This document shows, piece after piece, positions 61,585 through 64,000 of a stretch of 64,000 bases of DNA. The number at the start of each line of letters is the position of its first letter. The first letter of the stretch is position 1. Location of the stretch: the NCBI GenBank assembly GCA_016875395.1, contig VGRF01000017.1, positions 1 through 64,000 on the forward strand, read 5' to 3'. The notes beneath the pieces were generated by a model. It worked only from the letters and a program-made list of their open reading frames with translations, did no database searches and was not told where the DNA came from. The DNA comes from Deltaproteobacteria bacterium. GTDB lineage: Bacteria > Myxococcota_A > UBA9160 > UBA6930. A program made the position numbers and the translations under genes.

Positions 61585-61798
61585 GAGAAGAACCTAACTC
61601 GCGCTCGCCGCCGGGCACACCAGGTTTCGCGAACTCGCCGAGTCGTGCTTCGATCTCCTCCATCCGCGCGAACATCTCGGCGAGCGACGCCGGCGGCTTG
61701 CTCTCGCGCGCGAACCGGCGCTTCGCTTCCCCGATCTGGCGCATGTGCTCGCGATCCTTCTCGCTCGCGCGTTCCGGCTTTTTCTCGCTCTCGCTCAT
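61556..61798 (-). CDS. Small charged helical protein, 80 aa
   Basis: The family is not recognised. The product is highly charged and probably helical (REHMRQIGEAKRRFARESK, SLAEMFARMEEIEARLGEF), with no membrane segment. It overlaps the nucleotidyltransferase-like gene by 29 bp in another frame, so the two are co-expressed. It could be a partner or antitoxin-like regulator of that protein; this is inferred from layout only. Confidence 0.6.
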   Translation of the reverse strand: MSESEKKPERASEKDREHMRQIGEAKRRFARESKPPASLAEMFARMEEIEARLGEFAKPGVPGGERELGSSLAYSQRRGA

Positions 61799-61824
61799 GG
61801 GCTCAGCTTACGCCTCGCACCTTC

Positions 61825-63360
61825 TCAGGCGAACCATCTCCCGAGCTTCGTGCCGAACAGCATGCGGATGAACTTCTGCGTGCCGTCTTCGCCTTTGCGC
61901 GTGTACGGGTAGCCACCCTGAATCGGGCCTTTGCCTTTGCGGTCGGCGAGGATCGGCTGGGCGTGGCAGTAGTTACGAAGCCCCTGCGCGCCGTTCACGG
62001 CGCCGATGCCGCTCGTCTTCACGCCGCCGAATGGCGCTTCGGGCACGCCGTAGGTCATCGCCATGTCGTTCACGCACACGCCGCCCGTCTCGATGCGCGC
62101 GGCGATGCGCTCGCCCCGCGCCGTGTCGGTGGTCCACACGTTGCCGTTGAGGCCGTAGTCGGAGTCGTTCGCGAGCGCGATCGCTTCTTCTTCGCTCTTC
62201 ACGCGCTGGATCGCCACGACCGGGCCGAACGTCTCCTGAGTCATTAGGTCCATCGAGTGGTTCACGTCGACTACGACGGTCGGCTCGTAGTAGAGGCCCT
62301 TCAGCGCGGGGTTGCGGCGGCCGCCGACGAGCACCTTCGCGCCCTTCGCGACCGCGTCGTCCATGTGGCGCTCGATGATCGACATCTGCTTGTCCCAGAA
62401 CACCGCGCCGACGTCGAACTCGCCGGTGTCGCTCTGGCGCAGCTTCTTCGCGCCCTCGACGACCTTCGCGACGAACGGCTCGTACACCGCGTCGTCGACG
62501 TAGATGCGTTCGGTGCCGCAGCAGTAGTGGCCCGTGTTCATGCACGAGCCGATCAGCGCGCCCTGCGCCGCGCGATCGAGGTCGGCGTCGGCGCACACGA
62601 TCATCGCGTCCTTGCCGCCGAGCTCGAGCGTGCAAGGAATCAGGTTCCGCCCGCAGGCTTCGGCGACCTTGCGTCCCGTCGCGACGCTGCCGGTGAACGA
62701 GATCTTGTTCACGCCGCTCTCGATCAACGCAGCGCCCGTCGCGCCGTCGCCCTGCAGCACCTGATAAAGATCGGCGGGCCAGCCCGCGTCTTCGGTGAAG
62801 CGCTTGATGAGTAGGGCGGAGAACGGCGTCACCTCGCTCGGCTTGTGCAGCACGGCGTTGCCGGCGACGACGGCCTGCACGAGCGGATTCACCGCGAGCA
62901 CGATGGGCCCGTTCCACGGGGTGATCAGGCCGACGACGCCGAGCGGCTTGTAGACGAGCTTCAGCTTCTTCGCGAAGCCCATCACGCCGTGGATGCCGCA
63001 CTTCTCCGGCGCGAGGAACTTCGGCGCGCGCTTGGCGTAATAAGTGATCGCGTCGCAGGTCGCGAACACCTCCATGCTGATCGCTTCGCTGCGCGCTTTG
63101 CCGGTCTCGGCGATCACGGCGTCGATCACTTCGTCCTGGCGCGCGACGAACTGGTCGAGCAGGCGCCACAGGTACTGCGTGCGCTCCTTCACGGGCAGCT
63201 CGCCCCAGGCGGCCTGCGCCTTGCGCGCGCGCTCGACGGCTGCGCGCACGTCCTCCGCGCTCGCGCACTCGAACTCGCCGATCGGGGCGAGCGAGGCGGG
63301 GCTGAGCGCGCGGTAGCGGCGGCGCGGGCCCGGGGTGGCGACGGCTTCGACGATGGCCAT
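61825..63360 (-). CDS. NAD(P)-dependent aldehyde dehydrogenase
   Basis: This 511-residue enzyme has LITPWNGPIVLAVNPLVQAV, NAVLHKPSEVTPFSALL, the coenzyme-binding ISFTGSVATGRKVAEAC, the general base in TLELGGKDAM and the catalytic cysteine region NTGHYCCGTER. The C-terminal PFGGVKTSGIG is normal. The catalytic motif differs from the usual GQxC, which places it in a broad-specificity group. The ATG at 63360 opens MAIVEAVATPG. The aldehyde is unknown. Confidence 0.92.
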   Translation of the reverse strand: MAIVEAVATPGPRRRYRALSPASLAPIGEFECASAEDVRAAVERARKAQAAWGELPVKERTQYLWRLLDQFVARQDEVIDAVIAETGKARSEAISMEVFATCDAITYYAKRAPKFLAPEKCGIHGVMGFAKKLKLVYKPLGVVGLITPWNGPIVLAVNPLVQAVVAGNAVLHKPSEVTPFSALLIKRFTEDAGWPADLYQVLQGDGATGAALIESGVNKISFTGSVATGRKVAEACGRNLIPCTLELGGKDAMIVCADADLDRAAQGALIGSCMNTGHYCCGTERIYVDDAVYEPFVAKVVEGAKKLRQSDTGEFDVGAVFWDKQMSIIERHMDDAVAKGAKVLVGGRRNPALKGLYYEPTVVVDVNHSMDLMTQETFGPVVAIQRVKSEEEAIALANDSDYGLNGNVWTTDTARGERIAARIETGGVCVNDMAMTYGVPEAPFGGVKTSGIGAVNGAQGLRNYCHAQPILADRKGKGPIQGGYPYTRKGEDGTQKFIRMLFGTKLGRWFA

Positions 63361-63495
63361 GAGAGATCTCCTGAAGAGAAGACGAGCACGATAACCCTGC
63401 GACGCGGCCACGGACTTGCCGATGCGTTGCCGCGCTGGCCGCCGGGGTTGACCCATTTCCCGCAAGGGGCCAGCCTGCACGAACTCCGAGGGGCC

Positions 63496-64000
63496 ATGGC
63501 GCTGGAACGCTTGATCACGCTGCCGCTGCAGCAAGCTGGCGAGTTCGTGGGCGAGATCGTCGGCTCGCTGCGCCGCACCTCGCCCTACGCCGAAGTGCCG
63601 CCGCTCGAGCCGCGCCTCGGGCTGCTCGCGCACGGCGCTCTCGATCGCGGTTTCACCCTGATGACTTCGCTGTTGACGGGGGTGCCGCTGCCGCAACTCG
63701 TTCGCCGCATGGTCGAGGAAGCCCAGGCGGCGCACGCGTTCTACGCAGAGCGCGGCTGGCTCGAAGATCCGCTGCCGTATCACCGGCGCCCGCCGAAGCT
63801 GCGTGAGGTCGATTCGCGCGAGAGCTCGGTGTGGGTGCGGCCCGGCATCGCGCCGACGCGCTTCGAGCACCTTTCGTGGGACAGCGGCTTCGAGCCGCAC
63901 GACTCCGAGCCCGGCGGCGAGCGCTGGCAGGCGCACCCCGAGAACGGCACCGCGCACGCGTACGTGATGCGCCACAAGGAGCCGCGGCCGTGGCTCGTGT
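63496..64000 (+). CDS. Alpha/beta hydrolase (ABHD18-like), N-terminal part
   Basis: The open frame from ATG 63496 runs off the window with no stop. The first 168 residues include ERLITLPLQQAGEFVGEIVG and WVRPGIAPTRFEHLSWDSGFE, and the last ones (AYVMRHKEPRPWLV) lead into the usual hydrolase strand before the oxyanion loop. The nucleophile lies outside the window. The match to ABHD18/DUF2048-like hydrolases is from memory of the block HKEPRPWLVxIHG. It is divergent from the aldehyde dehydrogenase gene with 135 bp between. Confidence 0.6.
   Translation, partial: MALERLITLPLQQAGEFVGEIVGSLRRTSPYAEVPPLEPRLGLLAHGALDRGFTLMTSLLTGVPLPQLVRRMVEEAQAAHAFYAERGWLEDPLPYHRRPPKLREVDSRESSVWVRPGIAPTRFEHLSWDSGFEPHDSEPGGERWQAHPENGTAHAYVMRHKEPRPWLV

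Noticed and set aside
1-64000. tRNA, rRNA, riboswitch or CRISPR features
   Set aside because: No cloverleaf, rRNA-like block, regular spacer-repeat array or known riboswitch core was recognised on reading both strands; a covariance-model search would be needed to exclude weak ones.

Overview
The window is a very GC-rich stretch of a Gram-negative chromosome. A Pal lipoprotein, an outer-membrane beta-barrel with a C-terminal Phe, a PEP-CTERM sorting tail and LpxL-type acyltransferase remnants all point to an outer membrane. The mix of a single-chain acetyl-CoA carboxylase, PEP-CTERM, glcDEF and many short-chain dehydrogenases suggests an uncultivated myxobacterial or deltaproteobacterial-type lineage. 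That placement is an inference. No rRNA, tRNA, CRISPR array or intact insertion sequence was seen.

Region by region. 0.3-1.1 kb: methionine aminopeptidase. 1.2-12.8 kb: a tightly overlapping nine-gene minus-strand operon that encodes almost a whole fatty-acid synthase: enoyl reductase, KAS III, ketoreductase, dehydratase, KAS I/II, ACP, acyltransferase, phosphopantetheinyl transferase and a 1,858-residue eukaryote-style acetyl-CoA carboxylase. 13-31 kb: housekeeping and accessory genes (SDR, DinG-type helicase with exonuclease, a ThDP enzyme, pal, enoyl-CoA hydratase, thiI, an ECF sigma/anti-sigma/DUF3106 operon, sppA, a MenA-like prenyltransferase) and one PEP-CTERM protein. 32-39.8 kb: a decayed or misassembled aryl-polyene-type locus. 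It has a chain-length-factor-like ketosynthase, a KS, a 5'-truncated acyl-ligase meeting a 5'-truncated acyltransferase head to head, DH, KR and a KS with an internal TAG, followed by a beta-barrel protein with a TGA in its signal peptide. 40-49 kb: a LuxR-type regulator, an RluA-type pseudouridine synthase, a LeuA-like synthase, two secreted helical proteins, GNAT, SDR and a kinase-like protein. 49-53.5 kb: small conserved families, a frameshifted VOC gene, a propeller/MoaD-like pair, then bfd-bfr behind a Fur-like palindrome. 54.3-58.2 kb: glcDEF. 58-64 kb: a TPR-zincin protein, SDR, a GlcG-like secreted protein, a nucleotidyltransferase-like pair, an aldehyde dehydrogenase and a partial alpha/beta hydrolase.

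How the genes work together. The first operon could take acetyl-CoA to an acyl chain and hand it to an acyltransferase with little outside help; only a malonyl-CoA:ACP transacylase is missing. The glc genes feed two-carbon glycolate into central metabolism. The bfd-bfr pair stores and releases iron under likely Fur control. The sigma/anti-sigma/DUF3106 operon looks like an envelope-sensing unit.

Non-genic structure is also notable. There are two copies of a GGGGACGTTCCGCAAG palindrome, one of them apparently supplying a gene's start codon. Tandem 31-bp palindromes lie before glcD and 29-bp repeats before the leuA-like gene. A recurrent TAAC-core word occurs in several genes in different reading frames and on both strands.
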